This document shows positions 10,154-19,034 of a DNA stretch of 64,000 nt, in pieces. Both the position numbers and the translations under genes were made by a program. The notes under the pieces are model-generated. The model saw nothing but the letters and a program-made list of their open reading frames with translations. It made no database searches and was not told the origin of the DNA. The stretch is from Prochlorococcus sp. AG-402-C22 (GTDB taxonomy: Bacteria; Cyanobacteriota; Cyanobacteriia; PCC-6307; Cyanobiaceae). Position 1 is the first letter of the stretch, and every line of letters starts with the position of its first letter. Where the stretch lies: contig QCHO01000002.1 of assembly GCA_003279535.1 (NCBI GenBank), positions 37,612 to 101,611 of the forward strand, given 5' to 3'.

Positions 10154-10789
10154 ATGACTATTGAAAATAAAAATATTGATTTTCTTAATAGCGATTTAAC
10201 AGCAGATTTATACAATCTTTATAAGAACTCATCCTACCTAGCTATTGACACCGAAGCAATGGGTTTAATTCATGGAAGAGATAGACTTTGTTTGGTACAA
10301 ATATGCAATGAATTTGGTAGAACATCCTGTATAAAAATCGAAATAAATACATCTTCTTCACCTAATTTAAAAGCACTTCTTGAAGATGAAAAAATTACTA
10401 AAATATTTCACTATGCGCGATTTGATGTCGCAGCTTTAAAATGCAATCTTGAAATTAATACAAAAAATATTTTTTGTACAAAAATTGCGAGTAAGTTGGC
10501 AAGAACTTATACCAATAAACACGGTTTAAAAGATTTAATAAATGAATTATTAGAGATAGAACTGGACAAAAGCTCGCAAAGTAGTGATTGGGGTAGCAAC
10601 GAAGATTTAACAAAAGATCAATTAGATTATGCAGCAAATGATGTTAGATATTTAATTGAAGCTATGCATAAATTAAAAGTTATCTTAAAAAGAGAGAAAA
10701 GATATGAATTAGCTCAAAAATGTTTCGAAACAGTTTCTGTACATGCTGATTTAGACATACTAAAATTCTCAAATATATTTGAACATTAA
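10154..10789 (+). CDS. rnd: Ribonuclease D-like 3'-5' exonuclease (catalytic domain only)
   Basis: A 211-residue DEDD-family 3'-5' exonuclease. Exo I motif AIDTEAMGL begins near residue 28, Exo II is FHYARFDVAALK near residue 88, and Exo III is YAANDVRYL near residue 160 with the Y-x3-D spacing of the DEDDy class. It lacks the C-terminal HRDC domains of E. coli RNase D, as is usual for short cyanobacterial homologues. The likely role is trimming of structured RNA 3' ends such as tRNA precursors; substrate is inferred. A 165-base AT-rich leader precedes it, and it converges on the next gene with 3 bases between stops. Confidence 0.88.
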   Translation: MTIENKNIDFLNSDLTADLYNLYKNSSYLAIDTEAMGLIHGRDRLCLVQICNEFGRTSCIKIEINTSSSPNLKALLEDEKITKIFHYARFDVAALKCNLEINTKNIFCTKIASKLARTYTNKHGLKDLINELLEIELDKSSQSSDWGSNEDLTKDQLDYAANDVRYLIEAMHKLKVILKREKRYELAQKCFETVSVHADLDILKFSNIFEH

Positions 10790-10792
10790 AAA

Positions 10793-11059
10793 TCAATCTT
10801 CAGTTAAAAAATTATCTTCATCATCAAGGGTTTCCATAAGCTTATCAAGTATTCTTGAAGAACTTAATTTATCTCCTTCGTTTTTTTCACAAATTTTTAA
10901 GAGATTTTGTGCAACTTGTATTTTTTCTTGAATAGTTTTGGAGCCCTCTTTTGCAATTTGAATTTCTACTTTCTTCTTAGCAGAAGATAAGCTTATACTC
11001 ATAATTTTTGCAATCTGTGCGCAAATTTTTAAATATTGCCGATCATTTATTGGATACAT
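10793..11059 (-). CDS. Conserved hypothetical protein, 88 aa
   Basis: I do not recognise a family for this 88-residue soluble protein. It is rich in lysine and glutamate, predicted mostly helical, with an N-terminal part around YPINDRQYLKICAQIAKIM and a very acidic C-terminal tail (LDDEDNFLTED). The start ATG at 11059 is the only good candidate. It lies 29 bases upstream of the end-to-start junction region of the glycosyltransferase-like gene on the same strand only in the reverse sense, so operon membership is unclear. Coding potential is supported by a clean open frame between two convincing neighbours. Confidence 0.6.
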   Translation of the reverse strand: MYPINDRQYLKICAQIAKIMSISLSSAKKKVEIQIAKEGSKTIQEKIQVAQNLLKICEKNEGDKLSSSRILDKLMETLDDEDNFLTED

Positions 11060-11088
11060 AAAGGATTAAAAAACGCTATGGCCATTTA

Positions 11089-12318
11089 CTAAGATAACAA
11101 ATGAGAGTTTATGGAATCTACTATTTTCTTACTTGCACCAGATTCTCCCATCCTTTTTTTTCCAATTTTTGCTTGTTCTAACCTTTCAACTTTTTCTCCC
11201 AAAAGTAAACTTAAACGTTTTAAAAGAATTTTTTTATTCTTGCAAACTAAAACACTACCTCCTAATAGTCTTGATTGCCTTTTTGCAAATGATTTTGTAA
11301 ATTGTGGTCCAGATCCAGGAAGAGAAAGAGATGGAATTCCTAGGCCCGTAATTTGCTCTGTAGCAGTTCCGGCATTACACAAGCCAACATCTGCCATATT
11401 TGCCCATAAATTGAATTTGCCTTTTCCAATCAATATAAATTTTTCTCTCTTTTTCCATACTGAATCTTCATCAATCAAAAATTTAATCTTACTTTGTTTT
11501 TGAAAACCATATTTTTTTAAATAACTTTTAATTTTAATTACATTTGCATTAATACTCAAGGGCAAAAGTATTACCAAATTTTTAGAAAAATCAAAATCTT
11601 GCAAACAATCAAGAAAATTATCAAGATTTTTAAATGCCTCTGGGTATCTGCTTCCAACTAATAAAATTATCCTGTTGAAAGCAATACTATTTGATATCTT
11701 TTCATTTTTTGTAGTAACAAAATCCATCATTGGATTACCTAAGTATTTTGCACCAATTTTTTTTCTATTCAAATTATTAGCTGTTAATTTATCTCTCATA
11801 ATTAAATTTTTACATCTTGGAGATGTCATTAAATACATTTCCCATGGATCCCATTCAGAACCTTTCAACTTATGATAAAAATCGCTTAAAGCCCAACCAG
11901 GTCCACTACTCCAAGTATGGTCACTTTTGGGAGTTCCAATAAAACTGAATTCGCATTCTGAACTCCATGCATAAAATAACGGTAGAAAATCTCCTACTGC
12001 TATAATTTTGCAGTTATGTTTTGACTTTTGTTTTACAATTAAAAAATTTTTTAAATTATCTATTAAAAATCCTGCAAACAAATCAAGCAAAAATCCTTTT
12101 AAACTTTGATTACTAAAACCTCCACTTGGAAGCTCTTTTAAATATCCTATCTTACGAAAATTCTTTGATTTTATTGAATTAAATACATCTCCATTTCCTA
12201 CTAATGGCAAAACTTCAATATGTTTGTTTTTTATTTTTTTTAATAATCTTTTTATTATTTCTGATGCAATGACATCTTCTCCATGCCCATTACATATGAA
12301 TAATAGAGAATGAGTCAC
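11089..12318 (-). CDS. Lipid-A-disaccharide synthase-related glycosyltransferase-like protein
   Basis: The protein resembles the cyanobacterial family related to lipid-A-disaccharide synthase LpxB, of uncertain substrate. The N-terminus reads LLFICNGHGEDVIASEI, a nucleotide-sugar glycosyltransferase-like opening. The C-terminal half has NAGTATEQITGLGIPSLSLPG, the sugar-nucleotide binding loop, followed by GPQFTKSFAKRQSRLLG. The frame is open upstream to 12567, but that extension runs antisense across the complete tRNA-Cys gene and cannot be protein coding. No ATG lies between the tRNA and the conserved start, so I chose the GTG at 12318, giving 409 residues. Membership in the TIGR03492 group is recalled, not tested. 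Confidence 0.82.
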   Translation of the reverse strand: MTHSLLFICNGHGEDVIASEIIKRLLKKIKNKHIEVLPLVGNGDVFNSIKSKNFRKIGYLKELPSGGFSNQSLKGFLLDLFAGFLIDNLKNFLIVKQKSKHNCKIIAVGDFLPLFYAWSSECEFSFIGTPKSDHTWSSGPGWALSDFYHKLKGSEWDPWEMYLMTSPRCKNLIMRDKLTANNLNRKKIGAKYLGNPMMDFVTTKNEKISNSIAFNRIILLVGSRYPEAFKNLDNFLDCLQDFDFSKNLVILLPLSINANVIKIKSYLKKYGFQKQSKIKFLIDEDSVWKKREKFILIGKGKFNLWANMADVGLCNAGTATEQITGLGIPSLSLPGSGPQFTKSFAKRQSRLLGGSVLVCKNKKILLKRLSLLLGEKVERLEQAKIGKKRMGESGASKKIVDSINSHLLS

Positions 12319-12360
12319 CTGACTGTTAAGATCATAAAAAGATTCAATCGAATCTCTTTC

Positions 12361-12431
12361 GGCGGCATGGCCAAGTGGTAAGGCAGAGGATTGCAAATCC
12401 TTTATCCCCAGTTCGAATCTGGGTGCCGCCT
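12361..12431 (+). tRNA. tRNA-Cys (GCA)
   Basis: A complete cloverleaf can be drawn: acceptor stem GGCGGCA paired with TGCCGCC, anticodon stem-loop centred on ATTGCAAAT giving anticodon GCA, and a T arm with the loop sequence GTTCGAATC. The discriminator base is T (U), as expected for cysteine tRNAs. No CCA is encoded. The gene starts 42 bases from the GTG start of the minus-strand glycosyltransferase-like gene, in divergent orientation. Confidence 0.95.
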
Positions 12432-12684
12432 TTTTCAATTTTTCAGCATATTTCTGTATAAACCGTTGTAAAAAAAAGAGCTTATAATATCTGTTATGCA
12501 TTTCTTTGAAAAAAACTTGGACGGTCAGTGGATAGTAAGTAAGACCTCTTTTCTTACAATCCTTCAATAAGTATTATATCGCTCATAATTTATCTTTTTA
12601 TTTACCGCCCTTAGACGTTGATTTCTCAGATTTCATTAACAAATTAAATGCATAAAATTATTTTCTAGACAAATTTAAACTATT
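12432..12684 (+). other. Gene-poor stretch with possible remnants of a small gene
   Basis: This 253-base interval holds no complete gene. A TATAAT-like element lies at 12483-12488, followed by an ATG at 12496 that opens a 24-codon frame (MHFFEKNLDGQWIVSKTS...) ending at 12570. A second frame, shifted by one base, is open from about 12545 to a stop at 12653-12655 and reads SFNKYYIAHNLSFYLPP and on to NKLNA. The first frame resembles by eye the opening of CpcS/CpeS phycobiliprotein lyases (FFE...G.W.S..TS). The two pieces together could be a decayed gene or a short-peptide/sRNA locus. This is inference on weak evidence. Confidence 0.3.
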
Positions 12685-12852
12685 TTAGTAATCGTTATCT
12701 GCTACACACATTCCTAAACATCTCACGCCATTTGATGCAGTCCTTTGGCAATGATTACATAAAATTACATCTTTATTTGAAGGAAGAGTAATATTTGAAC
12801 TATTTTGAACTTTTGAACTTACTAACTCTTTTTTTGAATTAAATAGAGCCAT
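12685..12852 (-). CDS. Small protein with two CxxC-like zinc-binding pairs, 55 aa
   Basis: A 55-residue protein starting at the ATG at 12852 (MALFNSKKEL). Its C-terminal half contains CNHC and, about 14 residues later, CLGMC. This arrangement suggests a small zinc ribbon or other metal site. The frame is open a little further upstream, to 12897, but that extension overlaps the preceding gene more deeply and has no better start. It overlaps the 3' end of the 214-residue gene by 14 bases, so the two are probably translated from one transcript. Function unknown. Confidence 0.62.
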   Translation of the reverse strand: MALFNSKKELVSSKVQNSSNITLPSNKDVILCNHCQRTASNGVRCLGMCVADNDY

Positions 12853-13483
12853 TCTTTGAATCATTACTTGAATCGATACTAACAACAAGTGAAGCATTTG
12901 CGTTGGAAGAGGGTATATCCATAATTTTTACAGTTTCTTTAGGCTCATCAATAATTTGATTTTCTTCAGCATTGTCATCAACTGCACATGCTTCAAGAGC
13001 CTCTCGCAGAAGTGAATCAAAAGTTGCTCCAGGTAATCTATGTCTAGCAACCTCAAGAAAAGTTCTCGGTAACGATTCAGAAGCAGCATCTCTTAGGGCA
13101 GGATTATTCTTTCTATGTTCTTGTTCCTCTTCTATGGATTTAATAAACCTTAATGTGACATCTCTTTTGGTAGAAGCTTTTATCAAAGTATCGTTTTCAG
13201 GATTACTAATTTGAGATCCATTTTCAAGATCACTAAGCCTTTTTTCCAAACTATTTAAAACTTCATTAGCTTCTTTACTAATATGAGCTAATTGACCATC
13301 AGACAAATTAGGTAAATCAGCAACAAAAACCTTCCCATGATCTCTTAGTGTCAAAAAAGTAGGTCTTGGGCCTTGAGCCTGTCTGCCGCTAATTTCAGAA
13401 TTATTACCTATCGGTCTTTTTGGAGGTGTAGGACCAGCTGAACTACGTCTACGTGTAATTCTTTGATTATTTGCAAAAGGCAT
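12839..13483 (-). CDS. Conserved hypothetical protein, 214 aa
   Basis: I recognise no family with a known function. The N-terminal 40 residues are basic, proline-rich and probably disordered (RRRSSAGPTPPKRPIG). The middle, about residues 42-90, holds a likely folded region beginning FLTLRDHGKVFVADLP with a following coiled-coil-prone stretch (ISKEANEVLNSLEKRL). Near residues 135-160 lies an LPRTFLEVARHRLPGATF segment, and the C-terminus is acidic and serine/asparagine-rich. The 122-base leader upstream is AT-rich and gene-free. It is followed by the overlapping small zinc-ribbon-like gene, so the pair is a candidate functional unit. Confidence 0.65.
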   Translation of the reverse strand: MPFANNQRITRRRSSAGPTPPKRPIGNNSEISGRQAQGPRPTFLTLRDHGKVFVADLPNLSDGQLAHISKEANEVLNSLEKRLSDLENGSQISNPENDTLIKASTKRDVTLRFIKSIEEEQEHRKNNPALRDAASESLPRTFLEVARHRLPGATFDSLLREALEACAVDDNAEENQIIDEPKETVKIMDIPSSNANASLVVSIDSSNDSKNGSI

Positions 13484-13605
13484 TGAATTAAAGGTTAAAT
13501 CTTAATACTTAAACTTCCGATATAATTCGGTGCTAATTTTATTATATTACACCTAACTTTTTCATTTGTGTATAAAAAATTTTTTAAAAATCATTTAAAA
13601 AAAAT

Positions 13606-14649
13606 TTAAGTTAAGATTCCAGGCAAAAATTGAGTAATTCTTGAATCTTTTTTTCGAACTATCTTTCCAATCTCCCAACTATCGATGTCATGATCTTTAC
13701 AGATATCTAATATTGGATCTTTAAATTTTTTATCAATAATTAAACAAAATCCGACTCCAAGGTTAAACGTATTCCAAAAATCTTTTTCAGGAATCGTGCC
13801 TTTTTCTTTTAGGAATTTAAATAAAATAGGTATTTCCCAAGAATTGGTATCGATAAAAGGAATAAAATCAGAAGGCATACATCTTGGTAAATTCTCTGGA
13901 ATGCCTCCACCAGTAATATGAGACATTGCTTTAATTTCTATATTTTCAGATAACATTTGGTTAATAACATTGTTGTAAATTTTTGTAGGTTTCAATAATT
14001 CATCATAAAAATTTAAGTGATAAACTTTTTCAAATTCTTTATCTATTTGATTATTATCTTGAATTATTTTTCTTACTAGACTAAAGCCATTACTATGAAC
14101 TCCATTACTTTTTAAACCAATTATTAAGTCATTTTCTAATACTTTTTTACCATTAATAAGCTTATATTCGTCTACTATACCCACACAAAATCCTGCTAAA
14201 TCATACTTATTATTTGAATAAAATCCTGGCATTTCAGCAGTTTCTCCACCGAGTAATGAACAGTTATTTTCTCCACAACCATGAGAAATGCCTTGAACAA
14301 CCTGCAATAATTGTTTCTTATCAAGCTTGCCAGTAGCAATATAATCAAGGAAAAATAAAGGCTTTGCACCGCTGGTAATAATATCATTCATGCACATAGC
14401 AACCAAATCAACGCCAACCTCAAAGTGAAAGTTTTTACTTTGGGCTAATTCTAATTTTGTGCCAACACCATCAGTTCCTGAAACTAAAACTGGTTTTTTA
14501 AAACCATCGATAGGGATTCTAAATAAACCTCCGAACCCACCAATACCTTCAATCACATTAGATGTATGCGTTCCTTCAACTGCCTGTTTAATTTCGGAAA
14601 CAAATTCTCGCCCAGCTTCTATATCAACACCTGATGTTTTGTAATCCAT
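13606..14649 (-). CDS. purM: Phosphoribosylformylglycinamidine cyclo-ligase (AIR synthetase)
   Basis: PurM closes the imidazole ring in de novo purine synthesis, converting FGAM to AIR with ATP. The 347-residue protein shows the family signatures in order: SGTDGVGTKLELA near residue 58, GGETAEMPGFYSN near residue 138, and ITGGGIPENLPRCMPS near residue 245. The length is typical. The start ATG is 98 bases from the divergent GTG start of panC-cmk, so both promoters must lie in that interval. Confidence 0.96.
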   Translation of the reverse strand: MDYKTSGVDIEAGREFVSEIKQAVEGTHTSNVIEGIGGFGGLFRIPIDGFKKPVLVSGTDGVGTKLELAQSKNFHFEVGVDLVAMCMNDIITSGAKPLFFLDYIATGKLDKKQLLQVVQGISHGCGENNCSLLGGETAEMPGFYSNNKYDLAGFCVGIVDEYKLINGKKVLENDLIIGLKSNGVHSNGFSLVRKIIQDNNQIDKEFEKVYHLNFYDELLKPTKIYNNVINQMLSENIEIKAMSHITGGGIPENLPRCMPSDFIPFIDTNSWEIPILFKFLKEKGTIPEKDFWNTFNLGVGFCLIIDKKFKDPILDICKDHDIDSWEIGKIVRKKDSRITQFLPGILT

Positions 14650-14747
14650 GAAAAAAAAATGATAGACTTTCCCTATATAGATATTCCTCCGAAGATTGCT
14701 TTTGTCCAGTAATTATTTATCAAATAGATTTATTTTTTAAAAACAAA

Positions 14748-16277
14748 GTGCAGAAAGTAATTATAAGGAAAACTGAAGAAATAGAAAATTGGAGGAGAAA
14801 TATAACGAGTGATATTAACTTCATTCCAACAATGGGGAATCTCCATAATGGACATTCAAAACTTATATCAACAGCAAAAAATGAAAACTCCAATATAAAT
14901 TTAGTAAGTATTTTTGTTAATCCACTTCAATTTGATAACAAGTCAGATTTAAAAAAATATCCTAAAACAATTGACAATGATATTAAAATCTCCTTTGCAA
15001 ATGGGGCAGATGCCATCTTCATACCAAATACTGATGATATATATCCGCCGAATAACAAAAATATTAAATTCCTTAAAGCTTCAACAGAGTTATCATCGGC
15101 GTTGTGTGGATTAAATCGAATTGGTCATTTTGATGGTGTTTGTACTGTAGTTTATAGATTACTTAATATCATCAAGCCGAAAAATCTTTATTTAGGAGAA
15201 AAAGATTGGCAACAACTATTAATATTAAAACATCTTATCCTAACAAAAAAATTAAATGTAGCTATTAAATCTGTCCCTACTCAAAGAGATTTTGATGGAA
15301 TTCCTTTAAGTTCTCGAAATATACATCTTTCAAAAGACGAAAGAAAATTAATTAGATTTTTTTCAAATGAATTATTAGAAGCCAAAAAAAATTTTCAAAA
15401 AGAAAAAAAGATAAGCATAAAAGAAATAATTCAAAAGCTGTCAGTTAAAAAAATTTCAATTGAGTACTTAGAACATTTACACCCTTATACTCTCCAAAAC
15501 TCAAAAGATGAGGATAATATTTCGATACTAGCTGGTGCGATAAGATGTGGAGAGACTAGATTAATTGATCACGTTTTCCTAATGAAAAGAAGCCCAATAA
15601 TTGCGATTGATGGTCCTGCTGGGGCAGGTAAAAGTACGGTCACAAAATTAATAGCGAAGAAACTTAAACTTTTATATTTAGATACTGGAGCAATGTATAG
15701 GGCATTGAGTTGGCTCCTGATAAGAGAAAATATTGATTATAAAAAGGAAAAAGAATTACAGAATATTCTCAAAAATATTTCCATTATATTCAAGTCAAAT
15801 GCGAATTCACATCAGGATGTTTTTATTAATAACTACTGTGTTACTGAAGAAATTAGGTCGCGAGAGATAAGTTCCATAGTTTCTAAAATTTCTTCGATTA
15901 AAGAAGTAAGAAAATTCTTAGTAGAAGAACAAAGAAAAATTGGCAAATCAGGCGGACTCGTAGCTGAGGGAAGAGATATAGGAACAACAGTTTTCCCTGA
16001 TGCAGAACTTAAAATATTTCTAACAGCAAGCATCGATGAGAGGGCAAAGAGAAGAAAGTCTGACAAAAAAAGCAAAGACTCTCAAGTAATAGATATTCAT
16101 AAATTAAAGGAACTAATAAAGAAAAGAGATTTTGAAGATTCTAAAAGGGAAATTTCACCTCTAATAAAAGCGGACGAGGCCATTGAAATTAATACTGATG
16201 GATATTTGATTAATGAGGTAGTAGATAAAATTATTGATCTTTATAATGACAAGATTCCTAAAGAGACTCAGAACTAA
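14748..16277 (+). CDS. panC/cmk: Bifunctional pantothenate synthetase / cytidylate kinase
   Basis: A 509-residue fusion typical of cyanobacteria. Residues 1 to about 280 are pantothenate synthetase, which condenses pantoate and beta-alanine with ATP; FIPTMGNLHNGHSKLI, LGEKDWQQL and GIPLSSRN are visible. Residues from about 282 are cytidylate kinase, which phosphorylates CMP/dCMP; I see the P loop IDGPAGAGKSTVTK, LDTGAMYRALSWL and AEGRDIGTTVFPDAELKIF. The start is a GTG at 14748, and no ATG lies near the conserved N-terminus. It converges on the phosphatase gene with 5 bases between stops. Coupling a coenzyme A precursor step to a nucleotide kinase has no obvious metabolic logic. Confidence 0.95.
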   Translation: MQKVIIRKTEEIENWRRNITSDINFIPTMGNLHNGHSKLISTAKNENSNINLVSIFVNPLQFDNKSDLKKYPKTIDNDIKISFANGADAIFIPNTDDIYPPNNKNIKFLKASTELSSALCGLNRIGHFDGVCTVVYRLLNIIKPKNLYLGEKDWQQLLILKHLILTKKLNVAIKSVPTQRDFDGIPLSSRNIHLSKDERKLIRFFSNELLEAKKNFQKEKKISIKEIIQKLSVKKISIEYLEHLHPYTLQNSKDEDNISILAGAIRCGETRLIDHVFLMKRSPIIAIDGPAGAGKSTVTKLIAKKLKLLYLDTGAMYRALSWLLIRENIDYKKEKELQNILKNISIIFKSNANSHQDVFINNYCVTEEIRSREISSIVSKISSIKEVRKFLVEEQRKIGKSGGLVAEGRDIGTTVFPDAELKIFLTASIDERAKRRKSDKKSKDSQVIDIHKLKELIKKRDFEDSKREISPLIKADEAIEINTDGYLINEVVDKIIDLYNDKIPKETQN

Positions 16278-16282
16278 TAAAT

Positions 16283-16756
16283 TCAAGAAATGCTTTCCAA
16301 GAAGCCACCCACAGAGTCTTCTAAAATATCAAGAACATGATCAAAGCCCTCATCTCCTCCAAAATATGGATCAGGAACTTCATCCTCATTATAAACTGAT
16401 CTAAAATTTTGTATTTTTTTTATTGATGCAAAATCAGTTGAAAGTGTTCTATTTTTAAGATCTTGAATATTGCTAAAATTTGAATCGTCCATCGCGAGAA
16501 TATAATTAAATTCTGCAAAATCTTTGGTAGTAATTTGACGAGCCCTGCTTAAGATTTTTATGTCTCTTCTTTCAGCCGCAATTCTCATTCTAGAGTCAGC
16601 TTTTTTTCCAACATGCCAACTCCCAGTTCCAGCAGAATCTATAATAAAGGCATCAGTTAATCCCTTCTTTTCAAGTAAACTTATAAAAATAGCTTCTGCA
16701 GCAGGAGACCTACAAATATTTCCCAAACATACAAAAAGAACAGAAATTTTTTTCAT
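16283..16756 (-). CDS. Low-molecular-weight protein-tyrosine phosphatase
   Basis: A 157-residue cytoplasmic phosphatase of the LMW-PTP family. The catalytic P loop VCLGNICRSPAAEAIF contains the CX5R signature close to the N-terminus, with cysteine about residue 11. The general-acid aspartate motif appears as VPDPYFGG near residue 125. The substrate cannot be told from sequence; homologues act on tyrosine kinases of polysaccharide export or on other phosphoproteins. It sits downstream of pebB on the same strand with 32 bases between them, so it may be co-transcribed with the bilin genes. Confidence 0.92.
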   Translation of the reverse strand: MKKISVLFVCLGNICRSPAAEAIFISLLEKKGLTDAFIIDSAGTGSWHVGKKADSRMRIAAERRDIKILSRARQITTKDFAEFNYILAMDDSNFSNIQDLKNRTLSTDFASIKKIQNFRSVYNEDEVPDPYFGGDEGFDHVLDILEDSVGGFLESIS

Positions 16757-16788
16757 ATGGTTTTAAATTTATATAAATTATAAGACTT

Positions 16789-17550
16789 TTAAGTAATAAA
16801 TAAAACTTCTTTAATTAAAGATTCAGTAAATTCCTTTCCAAACAAACTCGATAACATTGGCCTTGCTGGATCGTTATCTCTTCTATATTGCAAATAATTA
16901 TTTTGACCATTTATTAATTCTTTTTGCAGATCCATATTGGCTTCCTCGCTTTCGAAAAGAATTTCCAAATACAAATTTAGATATTCCTTAAATGAGGCAT
17001 AAAGCTGATTAGAAATTAAAAAATCACTCCTTTCTTCTTTTGGTAATTTTGACCAGATAACCCCTGGAGAAAAAAACTTTGCTACTTCTGGAGACATTTT
17101 TTCAGCTAATGGGAGTAATGAATGACAACGAGTTTTGAGTTTTATAAGTTTTTCTAATAACTCATCATTATATTGATTTTGTATTTTTAGTGAAGGCTGA
17201 AAATCTAATACTAATAAATGACTATTAGGAAGAGAAACAAAATCTACGCCAAAAAATGGGACGTTATAAATAGTATTTGGAGTAATTAAAAAATTTAAAA
17301 CAGAATAATTTGGACTATTTATGCAAACTGCTCTTGCAAATTGAATTCTTTTTTTATGCGTTACACCCCAAGTAGAAAGATTCACATTTTTTTTTGATTT
17401 TTTTGAACCATAAGTTGAATCTTTATAGGAATATTCCGAAGGTATTATTTTTTCTAAACAGTTATATTTAATTAAATTGTTAATTAAATATTTTAAAAAA
17501 TTATGCCATCTCCAATCTGGCCTATAAAAAATAGTATCTTGTATTAACAT
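16789..17550 (-). CDS. pebB: Phycoerythrobilin:ferredoxin oxidoreductase
   Basis: PebB reduces 15,16-dihydrobiliverdin to phycoerythrobilin using reduced ferredoxin. The 253-residue protein belongs to the ferredoxin-dependent bilin reductase family; recognisable segments include [16 protein letters not shown] at the N-terminus, a core around [12 protein letters not shown] and LLVLDFQP, and a C-terminal [14 protein letters not shown] that is characteristic of PebB. Its start codon directly abuts the stop of pebA. A run of nine A in the coding sense (plus-strand 17387-17395) lies inside this gene and the frame is intact across it. PebA and PebB channel their intermediate directly in other organisms. 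Confidence 0.93.
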   Translation of the reverse strand: MLIQDTIFYRPDWRWHNFLKYLINNLIKYNCLEKIIPSEYSYKDSTYGSKKSKKNVNLSTWGVTHKKRIQFARAVCINSPNYSVLNFLITPNTIYNVPFFGVDFVSLPNSHLLVLDFQPSLKIQNQYNDELLEKLIKLKTRCHSLLPLAEKMSPEVAKFFSPGVIWSKLPKEERSDFLISNQLYASFKEYLNLYLEILFESEEANMDLQKELINGQNNYLQYRRDNDPARPMLSSLFGKEFTESLIKEVLFIT

Positions 17551-18261
17551 TTAATGAATAATCTCATTATTTAATGTAAAAAGAAATTTATTAATAAATT
17601 TTTTTGTCCATTTTTCTCCAAAAAAAGATTTAAACAATTTATCTGCAGGGTCTTTTTCAAAACTGTACTTATCATATTTAATTTGATTAATCTTTATTTC
17701 TTCTGCATTTAAAAATTGATTAACAGGATTCAACTTATAAAGGTGCAAATAATTATTTACAAATGAATCGAAAATATTATATAAATCTCTATCAAGGTTT
17801 AATTTATTTCCTCTACATAAAATCACCCATGGGGAGAAATACTTTTTTGAATCATAGATATTCTTCATTTTATTATTATCAAATGCAGAATATTTTTTCT
17901 TAATACTACCTAAACTTGAACAATATTTTTCAAGATACTTGCTTTCTTGAATTAAAGGTTGATAATCGAGGATTGCTAATAACTTTTGGGAACTTTCAAA
18001 CCATAAAATATCAGCTCCTAGGATAGGTAGTTCACTATCAAAATTTGGATATGCGACTGTATTAAACACTTGCAATTTTTTGCCACCATCTAATCTTGTT
18101 ATTCTCCACTTTCTATATTGGGGAGATGAAAAAAGCCAATTTTTAATAATATATTTTGAGTCTTTATTGTGATGTTCTTTGAATTCGCTAGATATTTGCA
18201 CTTCATTACCATTTAATTCATCAATATTGGTTTTAAGGAAATCAACTAATGAATCAAACAT
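17551..18261 (-). CDS. pebA: 15,16-dihydrobiliverdin:ferredoxin oxidoreductase
   Basis: PebA carries out the first two-electron reduction of biliverdin IXa to 15,16-dihydrobiliverdin. The 236-residue protein shows the bilin-reductase core as [19 protein letters not shown] and [10 protein letters not shown], with a C-terminal [14 protein letters not shown] segment that parallels PebB. It follows ho1 by 5 bases and abuts pebB, so the pathway order ho1-pebA-pebB equals the gene order. Assignment as PebA and not PcyA or PebS rests on the neighbouring PebB and on length. Confidence 0.93.
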   Translation of the reverse strand: MFDSLVDFLKTNIDELNGNEVQISSEFKEHHNKDSKYIIKNWLFSSPQYRKWRITRLDGGKKLQVFNTVAYPNFDSELPILGADILWFESSQKLLAILDYQPLIQESKYLEKYCSSLGSIKKKYSAFDNNKMKNIYDSKKYFSPWVILCRGNKLNLDRDLYNIFDSFVNNYLHLYKLNPVNQFLNAEEIKINQIKYDKYSFEKDPADKLFKSFFGEKWTKKFINKFLFTLNNEIIH

Positions 18262-18266
18262 AAATA

Positions 18267-18977
18267 CTAGGTCTCAGTACTGCCTTTCCTAACTTTTTTT
18301 GTAATGTAATTGAATACAATCTTGCCTAAAACAGCAATCAAATTACCTTCAAGCTCCTTAAACATTTTCATATTGTAAGTAAAAGCTTGATTAGCTTCAT
18401 CAATAATTTGATTAGCAGTCTTTTGATTTATTGGAAGTTGATTTAAAGTAAGGGAATATTCTTCCTTAAACTTCTTTTCGTCAGCAATTAATTTAAATTC
18501 ATAAAAATTTAAACCATCATTTCCCTGCAAATTTAATGCTTTTTTGGCGATCCTTTTCAAAATTTGACCACCAGATAAATCTCCTATGTAGCGTGTGTAG
18601 TGGTGACCAACTAATAAGTCTGGTGATTTTTTTGCAACCTCGCGGATTCTTTCAACGTATTCTTTTGCCGATTGAGAAATATTAATTTCATTCTTCCAAT
18701 TATCACCAAAATAAAATTTAAGATCATTTTCAAGAGTTTCTTTCCTGAATAATGATTTAAAACCAATAGGTTTAATTACTGGATGTTCCTCATTAACCAA
18801 TCTTTCAATTTCTTCTTCCATAGCCTCATAAACAAAATATAAATCACTAATTAATTTTCTATAAGATTTTTTTTCAACAACTCCTTTTAAAAAACAAGCC
18901 ACAAAGCCCGTATTTTCTGCCATAGTGTGGGATTTTTTTGTCCCTTCTCTTAGTTGTCCTGCAAGAGCGACTGCCAT
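18267..18977 (-). CDS. ho1: Heme oxygenase
   Basis: Heme oxygenase opens heme to biliverdin IXa, iron and CO, supplying the substrate of PebA. The 236-residue protein begins [17 protein letters not shown], where the histidine of KSHTMAE is the expected proximal heme ligand. The second family signature, [19 protein letters not shown], lies near residue 130 and forms the flexible distal helix. It is the first gene of the tight ho1-pebA-pebB operon, so the promoter is probably in the 57 bases between it and the 143-residue gene upstream or beyond that gene. Confidence 0.96.
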   Translation of the reverse strand: MAVALAGQLREGTKKSHTMAENTGFVACFLKGVVEKKSYRKLISDLYFVYEAMEEEIERLVNEEHPVIKPIGFKSLFRKETLENDLKFYFGDNWKNEINISQSAKEYVERIREVAKKSPDLLVGHHYTRYIGDLSGGQILKRIAKKALNLQGNDGLNFYEFKLIADEKKFKEEYSLTLNQLPINQKTANQIIDEANQAFTYNMKMFKELEGNLIAVLGKIVFNYITKKVRKGSTET

Positions 18978-19034
18978 ATATTTTGAATTAATTTTGTATT
19001 TGTATTTAATTTACAAGAAAAATACATAAAACAG

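Noticed and set aside
11111..11503. 130-codon plus-strand open frame opposite the glycosyltransferase-like gene
   Set aside because: No protein-like features and entirely within a conserved minus-strand gene.
12319..12567. N-terminal extension of the glycosyltransferase-like gene
   Set aside because: It would run antisense through the whole tRNA-Cys gene and has no family similarity; a GTG at 12318 sits at the conserved start.
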